The notes under the pieces: model-generated | The model's input: the letters and a program-made list of their open reading frames with translations, nothing else | What the model was told of the DNA's origin: nothing | The model's database searches: none | Shown: in pieces, positions 44,552-55,552 of the stretch | How positions within the stretch are numbered: position 1 is the stretch's first letter | How the letters are laid out: every line of letters starts with the position of its first letter | Translations under genes and position numbers: made by a program | Assembly: GCA_019633425.1 (NCBI GenBank) | Contig: WSUB01000019.1 | Span: 124,001-188,000 of the forward strand | Direction: 5' to 3' | DNA length: 64,000 bases | Origin: Tulasnella sp. 424 | Taxonomy: Eukaryota > Basidiomycota > Agaricomycetes > Cantharellales > Tulasnellaceae

Positions 44552-45709
44552 CTAACCAAAATTAACCTTCCTGCCTTGGCTCAGCACCATCACCACACTT
44601 TTCCCCTTCGCCATCGCCAACGCGGATCCGGGCTTTGGTTGACTCTTCCTCTCAAGTGGCTTTGCGGAAGGTGGGACGGTGACGACTGGGATTCCTTCCG
44701 CGCCAACATACGCTCCTTCTCCTTAGCCTGGTCCTCCATCTCCTGTCGTACCTGAGCACGTTTCGCTCTCGGAGACCTCATATCTTTTCGCTTCGACGGT
44801 TTCTTGCCGTTCTTCGAGGGCACGCCTTTTAAGCCAAACACATATTAGCAAAGGGATCTTCGGCGTACCCGCCCCGACAGATAGCATTTGACGATGGAAA
44901 CTCCAGCTTGAGTTCGCGGTTGGGGAGGTGGTGGTTACGTAAGCGAAGGAGTGCGTGCGAGTCGAAGTCGAGGGATGCCTAACTACCAGCAAAAGAGTGA
45001 GGGTAAGCATCGTGTCCGAATGAATGAGACAAATATAGAGCAATGAAAGCATACCATTTGCACTCTCGTGTCTTCAAAAGTCCCGAGTCGGATGGCACGC
45101 GAACTAAGAACCTTCTTTGACGAGAGAACAGGCTGGAGCGGCGAATGCTTGACCACCTCCTCATTCTCTTCCCCTCCATTAGCCAATTGTGGTTCCTCAT
45201 CCTCGGGGCTCGAGTTAGATCCTTCGTCTGCTTGAAGTTCGAAATTTAGGGTCTCTTGCTCCTCTTCCCTTTTCACCTCCTTATCCTTGTGCGCCCGTCA
45301 TCCGAATCGGATCCACTCGACGATGCATCCAGGCCAGCCTCTCTCTTCTTCCTCGACTACTCCTCTCTCTCCTTATCCCCCATCCCCTTCTTCCCTCAAA
45401 ACGACGTGCGACCTTGACATTTTAATCCTCGCAATATCTCCCTCCACTTCGCTGAAGAATGTTCGTAGATCATCGGGTGTCGTCTTGAACGCAAAGTTCC
45501 CAGCTCAAACGCTATGCAATCGAGCTGGCACGTTCTTAGAAGTTGAGTTACTGGCAGCCCCTTCTTCAGCTTTAGCCTCCTCTGTTCCGGTCTTTAGCGT
45601 TTTCCAGGTCGCCTCGTTTCCGCTCCTTGAGCCTTCGTTGCTGAGCATGGTACATGGGAGGGGCCTCGTGGAGCTATATCTTTGTTTCTAGGTCTTTGTT
45701 CCTGCTCAG
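44552..45709 (-). pseudogene. Decayed NOP13-like gene, unit 2
   Basis: Second broken copy of the RRM gene at 57996-59650. The C-terminal exon and the exon with EDEEPQLANGG and SPLQPVLSSKKVLSSRAIRL are recognisable. The start codon position reads CTG (45707-45709) instead of ATG. About 450 bp covering most of RRM1 and the start of RRM2 is deleted near 45,415, and indels shift the frame. Unlike the unit 1 copy it retains the NOP13 5' flank up to about 45,800, where a VPS17 fragment begins. Confidence 0.85.
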
Positions 45710-45811
45710 TGTTGTTGGATTTACGAGGACGGAAATTTGGCAACGCAGAGAGAAGGGAAAGAGGAAGAATGTACGAGTCAAGTGATGCCGGGGGGTTCTG
45801 CGGATGTGGTC

Positions 45812-46219
45812 CACGAACAAGGCGTAATTAGCTCATTGGCGAACACCGACCGGATTCCTCATCCGGAGCTTGTCTTCTGACCTGTGCGTCCCATCGAGCA
45901 AGAATATATATTTTTCCGGGTTCAATCGAGACCCGTAATCCTGACCCTCGGATAGGGCCCGTTATTCTGTGGCGAGACCGATGGAGGTTGACCCTACACC
46001 TGAAGTTCTTTCCATTTGTTGGTCCCCTCTGCAGTCCACTGTGAGGAGGTTTTTCGGGCGTTCCAGGTGGCTTCGGAGACGATGGCTTTGATAGGATTAG
46101 ACCATCCGCAAATGGGTTATGGGATGTCGCTGGCTAGGCTGTTACAGGTGCGGTTTGGGGCGTAACTGATGAAGAAAGGGAGGAAGAGTTTGTGAACGTG
46201 TCTGCAACTGGTAGTACAT
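45812..46219 (-). pseudogene. Truncated VPS17 copy, unit 3
   Basis: Matches VPS17 from its start codon to intron sequence at about 28,425 of the functional gene. The ATG survives (46217-46219) but the leader is mutated and frameshifted. Only the beginning of the PX region remains, so it cannot be functional. A SINE is inserted about 110 bp upstream of its former start. Confidence 0.85.
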
Positions 46220-46331
46220 ATGACGTTGGTAAGGGGGCACTGATTACTCGAGATGGAGGGAGGGGGAAACAAAGCGATCGCGAGGTCAGTCGAGACCGTA
46301 ACACTCCAGGGGCATGGGAACTCAGCCCGAT

Positions 46332-46648
46332 TTTGGATTGAAATTTCCATTTATATACCGCAAGCAGACAGCCTTAAGGGCGTCAAGGCGCGGTCCCGGC
46401 GGAGCCGGGGCCTCCTAGGGAGGTTAAGTACATGCAGAAAGGGCGGAAACTGTTTTTGGCGTAAACTGAGGCGCAGAAGGGGGGAGCGGGAACGGAGTTG
46501 GCGTAATCGGATTGGCGTAATCGGACGGCTTGAACCGTAAGAAGTGTGGGGAGAAAGGGGTGCCCATCGTCGGATTCGAACCGACACCTTCTCGGATTCC
46601 ACATCCGAGAGGACCCAGGTGGTTCCCACTGCGCCACCAAGACAGGCA
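46332..46648 (-). mobile_element. tRNA-derived SINE, about 317 bp
   Basis: The insert is flanked by a perfect 13-bp target-site duplication AACTCAGCCCGAT (46319-46331 and 46649-46661). It is absent from the matching interval of units 1 and 2. On the minus strand its first 87 nt form a tRNA-like head with pol III boxes. The body contains a GC-rich inverted segment near 46,390-46,420 and the 3' end is a short A-rich tail (CAATCCAAA). Long TSD, tRNA-like 5' head and no coding capacity are the defining features of a SINE. It separates the VPS17 remnant from the dead phosphoesterase. Confidence 0.85.
46561..46647 (-). promoter_or_regulatory. tRNA-like head of the SINE with internal pol III A and B boxes
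   Basis: Box A-like TGGCGCAGTGG and a perfect box B GGTTCGAATCC are present. The acceptor-like ends GCCTGTC/GATGGGC can pair and the T arm GTCGG/CCGAC is good. No proper anticodon arm forms: an 8-bp hairpin (TCTCGGAT/ATCCGAGA) takes its place. Hence this is a tRNA-derived promoter and not a working tRNA. Confidence 0.75.
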
Positions 46649-46842
46649 AACTCAGCCCGATGCATCCAAGTATGCCCCTCCACTACTCATGTGCACTGTA
46701 GTTGAACTGCCACTTAGCTCGCAATACCAAACTGCTCTTCTGCGTGCATGTGACCTGACCACCTGTGGCGGTCCAAAGGGGAACAACTTGAACTTAGCGG
46801 CTAACAGCCCCTTTCCCATCCCCTCGCAGATAGTCGACAACT

Positions 46843-48422
46843 ACAAAAGTGATCGTGTCAACTCTGAGACTTTTTGTGCTCGTGTATTATGCTTTAGTAG
46901 GGAGTGCGGGTGAGTCGCGTCGAAATCTTCATTCGATGTGCAGTTCTGACACAGCTCTACAGTGTAGCGCTGGCCAGTTTCAATGGCTGCCAGACAACAT
47001 CTGTGGATGCTTTTAATCCATCTCTGAATAAAGAAAGGATTCACTTCAAAGACGACAAGCCTTACAAACTGACTGTCTTCAGTGACCTCCACTTGAGGGG
47101 AAATCCATGGGACAATTGGGGGCCAGAACAAGACTGCAAGAGCCTTATTGTCATGAATAATATGCTCGACTTGGGGCAACCTGATTTTGTCGCGATCAAT
47201 GGTGATTTGATTACTGGTGAAAGTAAGCCACCCCTTTTGACGGCTGACTGAACAGCACCGTCCTGTTACCCTTTCGGCAGATACATTCAAGGAGAACAGC
47301 ACACTTCTCATCAACCAACTTACCTCTCTGCTCACTCAGAAGAACGTCCCATTCGCTTCAGCTTACGAAGTGAATCCCTCTTTCTTTGCGGAGCGGTTGC
47401 CTTCAGCCATCAGGTCCTGACGCATGTGCGTTACTTTGTTACTTAGAACCATGACAACGCCCCCAACATAACTCACCTCAAAGAGATTGAGTGAGAGCAG
47501 CCTGTCGCCCCCATGAGCTACACTCACAGAGCACCAGAAGGCGTTGGGGGACCGGGCAGAGAAGGGAACTATTGGGTTCCGGTTTACGCAAAAGAGACTG
47601 GTAAGTTGATGGAGCGAGCCTTTGAAAACAATTGCTGACCTCCCGTTCCCACCTGTAGACACAATACTCTAGACCCCGCACCACCCCTAATTCTCTGGTT
47701 TTTTGACTCTCGAAGCGGGTGGGCGCTCGATTCAAACAACCAGACCATCAACATACCCAACTGGGTCAACGATAGCATCGCAAAATGGCTGGTCAGCGAA
47801 ACGGCAGCAATGAACCAAGCCTGGGGTCCACCGGAGAATCCAGCAGCGCTGGCGTTTGTTCACGTCCCATTGGACGTCTGCCTCCTTGTTTCAAGTCAGT
47901 CCACTTGACACACGGTTCTTTGAATTCCGCTAGCCGCGTCATCGACTCTCTTCAGCCACCTGACTGTCAAGGGGCCCGGAATGGATGAAGACAAATTGAG
48001 AGTAGGCTCAACGCAGTCTATTGTTGATACTTCAGCATGGGGTAACGACCATGACAAGCCTTTTTGGACCGTGACAAGCCTTTTTGGATGGTGTTGACTT
48101 CTAAGGTCAAGAATCTTCATGCGGTCATCTCCGGGCACAGTATGATCCAGCCTTTCCATACTTATCGATTGGCCTTCAAGCTCAACTCATTCTCTTAGAC
48201 CATGGAAACAAATGGTGCTCATGTGATCCAACCACTAAGCAAGTTCTCTGCTTCAAAAAGCACACAGGATATGGTGGATACTCAACGCCTGGTTGGGGTC
48301 ACGGAGTACGGACGTTCAATTTCAATTTATCGACATTGACAACAAGCATTCAATCCTGGGTGACAATGGAAAATGGGACAAGGATCAATGAAGTAACATT
48401 GGATGCATTGTATGGAATGTGA
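46843..48422 (+). pseudogene. Dead calcineurin-like phosphoesterase, copy 3
   Basis: Aligns with copy 1 along its whole length but is broken. The start ATG is ACA (46843-46845) and the upstream alternative ATG is CTG. An in-frame TGA (47492-47494) replaces an Arg codon after HLKEIE. The donor after HVPL is changed from GT to GG (47872-47873). Small deletions affect the MESLQPTRDPVKEPG region. Some metal motifs remain readable (VFSDLHLRGNPWDNWGPEQD). It is closer to copy 1 than to copy 2 in the flanks. Confidence 0.9.
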
Positions 48423-48986
48423 TGTCAGATATAGGTTTTGCTGGTTGATCACTGGTGTTGCTTTACTTGTTGGGTTTCTCTTGCAAGAGTTTTTGTATTA
48501 CAATTACTGAGATCGGACAGGGTTTGTATTATCCTTTCAGCATATATGCTATACAATAAAAACGTGGCCGATATTCCCATTGATACACCCCCCTCCACCC
48601 CAAAACGGCAGAATGAAACCTTGGATGTAGCAAGGACCGGCTAGATAGCTGGTTTACAAGAGAAATCGGATGTGAAAAGGTATTGTCCAACAGCGCACAT
48701 AATAATCTCATGAAAAGGTGGTCCCAGGGCATGCAAAGGGCAGTCCAGGGGCATGTAATGCTGTTCTTTAACCACATGTTATGGTGCTCGGGGGGTTCTA
48801 AAGGTCCCAGCAAAGCATTTTTGGAGGACGTGCTTATATTTTTCTGCCGAGATTGAATAATGGGCATATGATCTAAGCAGAATGAAAGACAAAGGGTCTA
48901 CAAGCAAATATATATACATGTAGCATGCGGGCTAAAAGGAAACTTTATCGATAGTGCTTATGCATTATGGAATAGCCCTAGTAGGA

Positions 48987-51900
48987 CTACTCAGTCTGTG
49001 ACATATTGAGAGCAGGGGATACATCGAAGAAGTATACAAACGGACCAGAAGCAAATGCAAGTGTACCATGTGAGAGCACAATTATAGGGGTGGAGGGCCC
49101 CCAGTACTTGTGGGGAAGCCACAGGAAGTTGTTGGATAGAAAGGTCACCCACTGTCCTTGAAACCCAAGAGAGTGTTGTCCAGATGATGGTAATGGAGTG
49201 CTGTAGGGGTTACTATAATGCTGCAGCATAAAGAAGGCCATATTTCCGAATGGGATTCCAGTACCAGGGGTTTGATCATAATCTAGCAGGGGCTCCCAAA
49301 CAGGAGCTCGAGACTCTGCATCCCACAATCGAAATGTTCCATCATTGGACTCAGAAGCAAGGAGCTTGCTATTTGGGGAAAAGGCAACAGCTCTGACCGA
49401 GTTGTCATGACCTCTCAGAGGCTCTCCAATAGGAGCTCCAGACTTTGCATCCCACAATTGAATGGTTTTGTCGTTGGATCCCGAAGCAAGGAGCTTGCCA
49501 TTTAGGGAGAAGGCAACAGCATTGACAGCGCCATCATGACCTCTCAGAGGCTCTCCAACAGGAACCCCAGACTTGGTGTTCCACAATTGAATTGTTTTGT
49601 CATCAGAACTAGAAGCAAGGAGCTTGCCATTTGGAGAAAAGGCAACAGCATTGACAACCAAATGATGACCCTTCAAAGGCTCTCCAACAGGGGCTCCAGA
49701 CTCTACATCCCACAATCGAATTGCTTTGTCATCAGACCCTGAAGCAAAGAGCTTGCCATTTGGGGAGAAGGCAACAGCATTGACAGCCCCATCATGACCT
49801 CTCAGAGGCTTGTTAACAGGTGCCCCAGACTCTGCATCCCACAATTGAGTTATGTTGTCATCGGACCCTGAAGCAAGGAGCTTGCCATTTGGGGAGAAGG
49901 CAACAGCATTGACAGCCCCACTGTGACCTCTCAGAGGCTCTCCAATAGGAGCTCCAGCCTTTACATCCCACAATTGAATTGTTTTGTCACAGGATCCAGA
50001 AGCAAGGAGATTGCCATTTGGTGAGAAGGCAACAGCATCAACAGGCTCACTGTGACCTCTCAGAGGCTCTCCAATAGGAGCCCCAGACCCCGCATCCCAC
50101 AATCGAATTGTTTGGTCATCAGACCCTGAAGCAAGGAGCTTGCCATCTGGGGAGAAGGCAACAGCGTTGACAGCCCCATCATGACCTCTCAGAGGCTCTC
50201 TAACAGGAGCTCCAGACTCTGCATCCCACAATTGAATTGTTCTGTCATCGGACCCAGAAGCAAAGAGCTTGCCATTTGAGGAGAAGGCGACAGCTCTGAC
50301 CCAGTCATTATGACCTCTCAGAGGCTCTCCAACAGGAGTTCCAGATTCTGCATCCCACAATTGAATTGTTTTGTCACAGGACCCTGAAGCAAGGAGCTTG
50401 CCATTTGGGGAGAAGGCAACAGCTCTGACCCAGTCATCATGACCTCTCAGGGGCTCTCCGACAGGAGCTTTGGACTCTGCATCCCACAATTGAATTGTTT
50501 TGTCATAGGATGCTGAAGCAAGGAGCTTGCCATTTGGAGAGAAGGCAATAGCCTTGACAGCCTTATCATGACCTCTCAGAGGCTCTTGAACAGAAGCTTG
50601 AGACTCTGCATCCCACAATCGAAATGTTCCATCATTAGACCCAGAAGCAAGGAGCTTGCTATTTGGGGAGAAGGCAACAGCTCTGACTGAGTTGTCATGA
50701 CCTCTCAGAGGCTCTCCAATAGGAGCTCCAGACTCTGCATCCCACAATTGAATTGTTTTGTCATAGGATGCTGAAGCAAGGAGCTTGCCATTTGGGGAGA
50801 AGGCAACATCAATCACAGCCCCATCATGACCTCTTAGAGGCTCTCCAACAGGAACCCCAGACTTGGCGTTCCACAATTGAATTGTTGTGTCACTGGACCC
50901 AGAAGCAAGGAACTTGCCATTTGGGGAGAAGACAATGGTATTGACACTCCCAATATGGCCCCTTAGAGGCTCTCCAACAGGAGCTCCAGACTCTGCATCC
51001 CACAATCGAGCTGTGTTGTCAGTAGACCCTGAAGCAAGGAGCTTGCCATCTGGGGAGAAAGCAACAGCATCAACAGGCCAATCATGACCTCTCAAAGGCT
51101 CTCCAACAGGAGCTTTGGACTCTGCATCCCACAATTGAATTGTCTTGTCATAGGATGCTGAAGCAAGGAGCTTGCCATTTGGAGAGAAGGCAATAGCCTT
51201 GACAGCCTCATCATGACCTCTCAGAGGCTCTCCAACAGGAGCTCCAGACTCTGCATCCCACAATTGAATTGTTTCATCCCAGGATGCAGAAGCAATGAGC
51301 TTGGCATTTGGGGAGAAGGCAACAGCTGTGACTTTGGACCAGTGATCATGGCCTCTCAGAGGCTGTCCAACACAAACTCCGGACTCATTGTCCCAGAACT
51401 GAATTGCCCCGTCATCTGATCCACAAACAATAACCCCGTTATGTGGCATAAAGGCAATAAAGGTAACACCTGCACTTGCTTGCCTACTCCAAACACTTGA
51501 TGGCCATATTGTGTCTCGTGGGCCATTCAGCACACGAGTTGTAGCACAACTGCCATTGTGCTTCCAGAGGGATGTGTTCACTGGGCACAATGGAAGGGCC
51601 GAAGCATAAATGTGCAGGGCACCAAATGCAATTGGTTCATAGAAGAAGGTAATGAGCCGATGCACATCACTCCACAAGGCTGTGAGCAAAGGGTCCACAG
51701 TATCAGAGCGCTCCTGAACATTGTTTTAGTTGCGGTACCTTGATTTGAGATTCCAATATGCTAGCTTACCTGCAGCCATGAATGCATCTGTCTTGCAATT
51801 GTCATTGATTCTCGTGTTTCTCCAATAAGGCTCATAACCTCTAGCCACTCGAGCACTTTTTCCTTGCTTAAACCTCCGATATCGGCCAGTATTTGCTGAC

Positions 51901-54900
51901 CATCCAGTGGTGGCCCCATTGTACCGGCCATGAGATGTATTGACCAGGAACGACAGCAATATGGAAGACCTTTGGGCACGTGTAACTTCACACGTTCCTG
52001 GATGTCTGTATCGGAGTTTGCCTTCGATAGATTGGACAGATGGCAAATGTTATGTTTAAGGTCTCGTTTCATCAGCTGGAGGCATTTAAACGCGAGATAT
52101 CGGTGGCTGCTGGCGACATTCACGGAGTACGGCTCCCCGCCGCATCGCTCCTCATTGACAAGCAGGTCTCGGACAGACGTGTGCATGAGTCGGATAGAGT
52201 CACCCGACGTATCCGGAACGTGAATCACGGATCCGAGGTTGACGAGAACCTCCGAGCGGAGTAATTGAACAATGGTATCATGATCTTTGCCTTGGAAGCT
52301 CGGGAGATCAGCGGACAGAAATGCGAAGATGTCGAGCGAGATTGGATGGGGTGCCGTAACAAGGGCACTGAGCATATAGAGTAAAGGTTGCTCTCCTACG
52401 GGACTCTCCTTTGCCTTGTTCAAGGCTTGGGTGAATATTTGGAGGTAAAGGCTGTCTAGACCAGCATACGTCTCCGGGGACGTCAGGAGCCATTTCAGAC
52501 GCTCTTCGGCTAACCCGCGCTTAATATACTCCATCGCCGTGTATGCCCACTGAAAGAGTCCTTGAGACCTCTCCACAAGCGCCGCCACGTCTTCGGACCG
52601 AGGCCAGGTGCCTGGAGCCTGCCCGACAGGACGAAGCCTTGAGAAGCCGACACGCAGGTACCGTTCAACATCTTCAGCCACATCGGCTGTTGTGTCTAGA
52701 TTTTCCGCATGCCACTGCCTTGGCTCAAGGGCCCGGATGAGCTGAGCCTCTGGACGGCTGGTAAGCAGGAATTTTACGTTGGAGGGAAACCTTGATGAGT
52801 TCTGATCGATGAGCTCCACGAATCTCACGGCGTAATTGATATCCTGGCATTCGTCGAGTGCATCGACAATCAGTAGAATCGGTACTGGATTGCGCCGAAA
52901 TCGGGCCAGGGGATCGACGAGCAGGGCTTTGAACTGCCCTTGCAGGCGATCCTGGACGATGTCCTCGTTCTCCTCGACACTTTTCAAGATCGACTCCTTC
53001 AGCTCCGGCACAAGACCGTTGCTGCACAGCTGCCTTGCGAGGGCACATACTAGCCGCCTATCCAAGGTGTTCTGCCCGCGACGGAAATGAAAGATGGCGC
53101 AAGCAGCACGGTCGGTCCATCGGTTTGCTACCGTCGACGCAATGGTCGACTTTCCCCGTCCAGCCATTCCGTGAAGCCATAGAGCACGCTCCGAGGTTGC
53201 GGCATCCCTGATCCAGTCGTCGATCCGACTGAGGATTTGAACTCGGGTGCCTTCGAGACATGTTACATCCTCGATCGCGTCCCCGCGAGCCCCGTAATTC
53301 GCGTCTCCCAAGACTTTCAAGAGACGACGCTGCTCTTTGGCCGCTTCTTTGTCATCTATACAATAAGAAATCAGCGGAGCAATGCGACCAAAAGCTCTGG
53401 GACGCACAAAGTTCTGTCACGAGGCTCGATGTGTTCAGAGTCGCTAGCAGCTGCGCACAGAGAAGTTAACCTCCGCAATGACCGCAAGATGACAACATGC
53501 GAACCTGGATCTGTTCCAAAGCGGTGCGGATGGTTTCTTGATACCCTTTTAAGGATTCAGCCCGATCACTTGAGGCAAAGACCTTTTTGAAGACGCCAGA
53601 GGAGTCGAGTCTCTCGACTTCACGTTGAACAGATTGCAGCTCCCTGGGAGGGCAGAGACTGTGATTAGTCAAGCCCAGCGCCGGATGGAACCGAAGTCGC
53701 CGAACCTTTGTAGGTCATTGATGTACTTGGTCAGATCGTCCTTTCGCTTCTCTACCGACTCGTCGTTGAAGTGCTTGAGGATATTAGAGAGTTCAAGCGC
53801 GCGGGACTCCAGGTCCTTGGCGGCTTCTTCGTTACTGCCCATACCCTAAGTCGCCCAGGTAAGAACAAGAAACGGAGGGCGAGAAACAAGTTGCTTCACC
53901 TGAACCATTTCGACGAGCGTCGCTCCCACTTTGGCGGCCGATCCCACATAAGTTCCAACGACAGGAATCATTCCTGAGACCCCCTCAACGACGTCAAACG
54001 TGGTCTTTAAGGTGCCGAGCCATTCTCGACGTCTTGGATTAGCGTGCGGTTGCTCGTCAAGAGCGGCTGGCTGTTGGTTCTGATTGTTCGATGAGACTGT
54101 TGCCGCGCTCTGCGACCCGGGAGGCTGCGGTGCAGAGCTGATTCGTGGGTTACTAGTGTTGTCTGCAGATACTGCAGGGAATACATCTCCAACGTGCACC
54201 GTGGCAGGCTGGATTCCGAAGGTACGCGTTCCTTCCAACTCTCCATCTCCTACGCCTCCAGCTGCGAGCACGCGAATACGTTAATGGTGATAGTCAGAGG
54301 TCGAGGGGAAGATCATCTTACCTTCTTCGTCCTCCAAGTTCCATCGGTCCTGCAAACAAATAAACAAAATCGTGGTAAGGGTATCACGAACACGATGCTT
54401 CTCACATACACGTACCGGAAGAGACCCGAGCGCATTTTTCATTTCATTGTGACAGGACTCCAAGATTTCAGTGCATTGATCACGGTCAAGGTACGTGAAA
54501 AGGTACTTAGTACGACTACCAAAGCTTCTCTCTTTCGCTCCATACTTGTTCGACGCCTTGCTTAACCTTCCTCGAACTCCTTCCATAATCCTGCAAAACA
54601 CGGGCAACCCCTCCAGCGCATGCGGGGATGTTCTACAAGTAGAAACTTACCGGATAAATTGCTCCAAGGAGGCCCGATATTCCGCGCGGATGAGATTCTC
54701 ATCGTTAGGGATGTTATTTAGGTTCTGTGCGTTCTCGATGGTCTGCCTCAAGTCGCGGGCGGTATCGGTCGATCTCCGCGGCCACACGGTGTCCTAAAGA
54801 AGGTGTAAGCAGCGGGAATATTTATGCAGGTGAGGTGTCTACCTTCAAGATGGCCGCTATTTCCACTTTGCATGACTCGACGGCCTGCGGGATCGAGACC

Positions 54901-54978
54901 TGAACTGATCGCCGAAGAGTGCGAGAGATGCCTGGCTGGCGCATGGGCGGTTCCCCGCCAGACGATTGACTGGTCATG
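48987..54978 (-). CDS. NLR receptor: helical N-terminal domains, NACHT ATPase, 17 WD40 repeats (NLR2)
   Basis: Full-length paralogue of NLR1 with the same exon plan. The start at 54976-54978 reads MTSQSSGGEPPMRQPGISRT. The first helical region has NKYGAKERSFGSRTKYLFTY and DQCTEILESCHNEMKNALG. The second has GMIPVVGTYVGSAAKVGATL and SSDRAESLKGYQETIRTAL. The NACHT exon (about 51,770-53,360) has Walker A WLHGMAGRGKST, Walker B PILLIVDALDECQD and FLLTSRPEA, where the third Cys of NLR1 is Ser. The WD exon (stop 48987-48989) carries 17 repeats, the second with a two-residue insertion (HWSKVTA). It ends with the same LGFQGQWVTFLSNNFLWLPH region. Introns (for example GTAAGC...GTTCAG before the WD exon) preserve frame, so the gene looks intact. 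It is a candidate allorecognition or immune sensor. The ligand and the identity of the cell-death output are unknown. Confidence 0.88.
49278..51476. repeat. 129-bp tandem array encoding WD40 repeats of NLR2
   Basis: Seventeen units. Several non-adjacent units are nearly identical: units 3 and 8 with KAIAFSPNGKLLASASYDKT, units 7 and 17 with NSVRAVAFSPNSKLLAS, and units 5 and 15 ending VPVGEPLRGH. This suggests block duplication and shuffling inside the array. NLR1 has only 11 units. Confidence 0.93.
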
Positions 54979-55552
54979 TTGATCACTGAGGATTGCTAAT
55001 TTGACGAGATGTGATTGACAGAATGTGGTGAACGGAACTGATTGCTGGATGTGGTTGAAGTGGTAGTAGAAGGTCTCAGGGCATGCCGGTCACAGCTCCC
55101 ACACGTGTCTTCGGTAACCTTCCATTCCTGGCCAAACGCCGGGACGGGGTCATCTGGGTCCCGAATTCGAAAGAGCGAGTGGTCCGCCGGCCTTTCGAGA
55201 AGACAATGCGCAGTTGCGATAGCCCAGACCTACCGGGGAGGTGAATTCAATATGACATAACTATGGTGGCCGAAGTCGACCGAAATGCCGGAGGCAAACG
55301 GCGTTCACAAGCGAATGTCCTACGCGATCTCAATGAACATGCATGAAGATTCGTGGGCTTTCCTATTCCAAAAAGCGACCAAGAATATGTTGGTACGGCA
55401 GCCGGGTTGGTGGTGGCGGAAACGGTCTAAGAGTCAAGGCTTGAGTGAATCGCGCGAAGGTGCCTGCCCAGACATCGTTTTCCTTCTGAGTCGGTTGCTC
55501 TCCTTCCGCACGAAATTAGACTGAATAGAAGAAACATATTCGTACACCATTC
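54979..55552. other. Intergenic between F-box 2 and NLR2
   Basis: 574 bp, diverged copy of 37042-37592. Contains the presumed NLR2 promoter. No gene supported. Confidence 0.5.

Noticed and set aside
46561..46647. A functional tRNA gene on the minus strand
   Set aside because: A and B boxes and acceptor/T arms are present, but no anticodon arm forms and the sequence lies at the 5' end of an insert with 13-bp TSDs, so it is the head of a SINE.
32126..51476. A CRISPR-like or satellite array because of regularly spaced repeats
   Set aside because: The 129-bp periodicity is fully explained by WD40-coding repeats in eukaryotic NLR genes.
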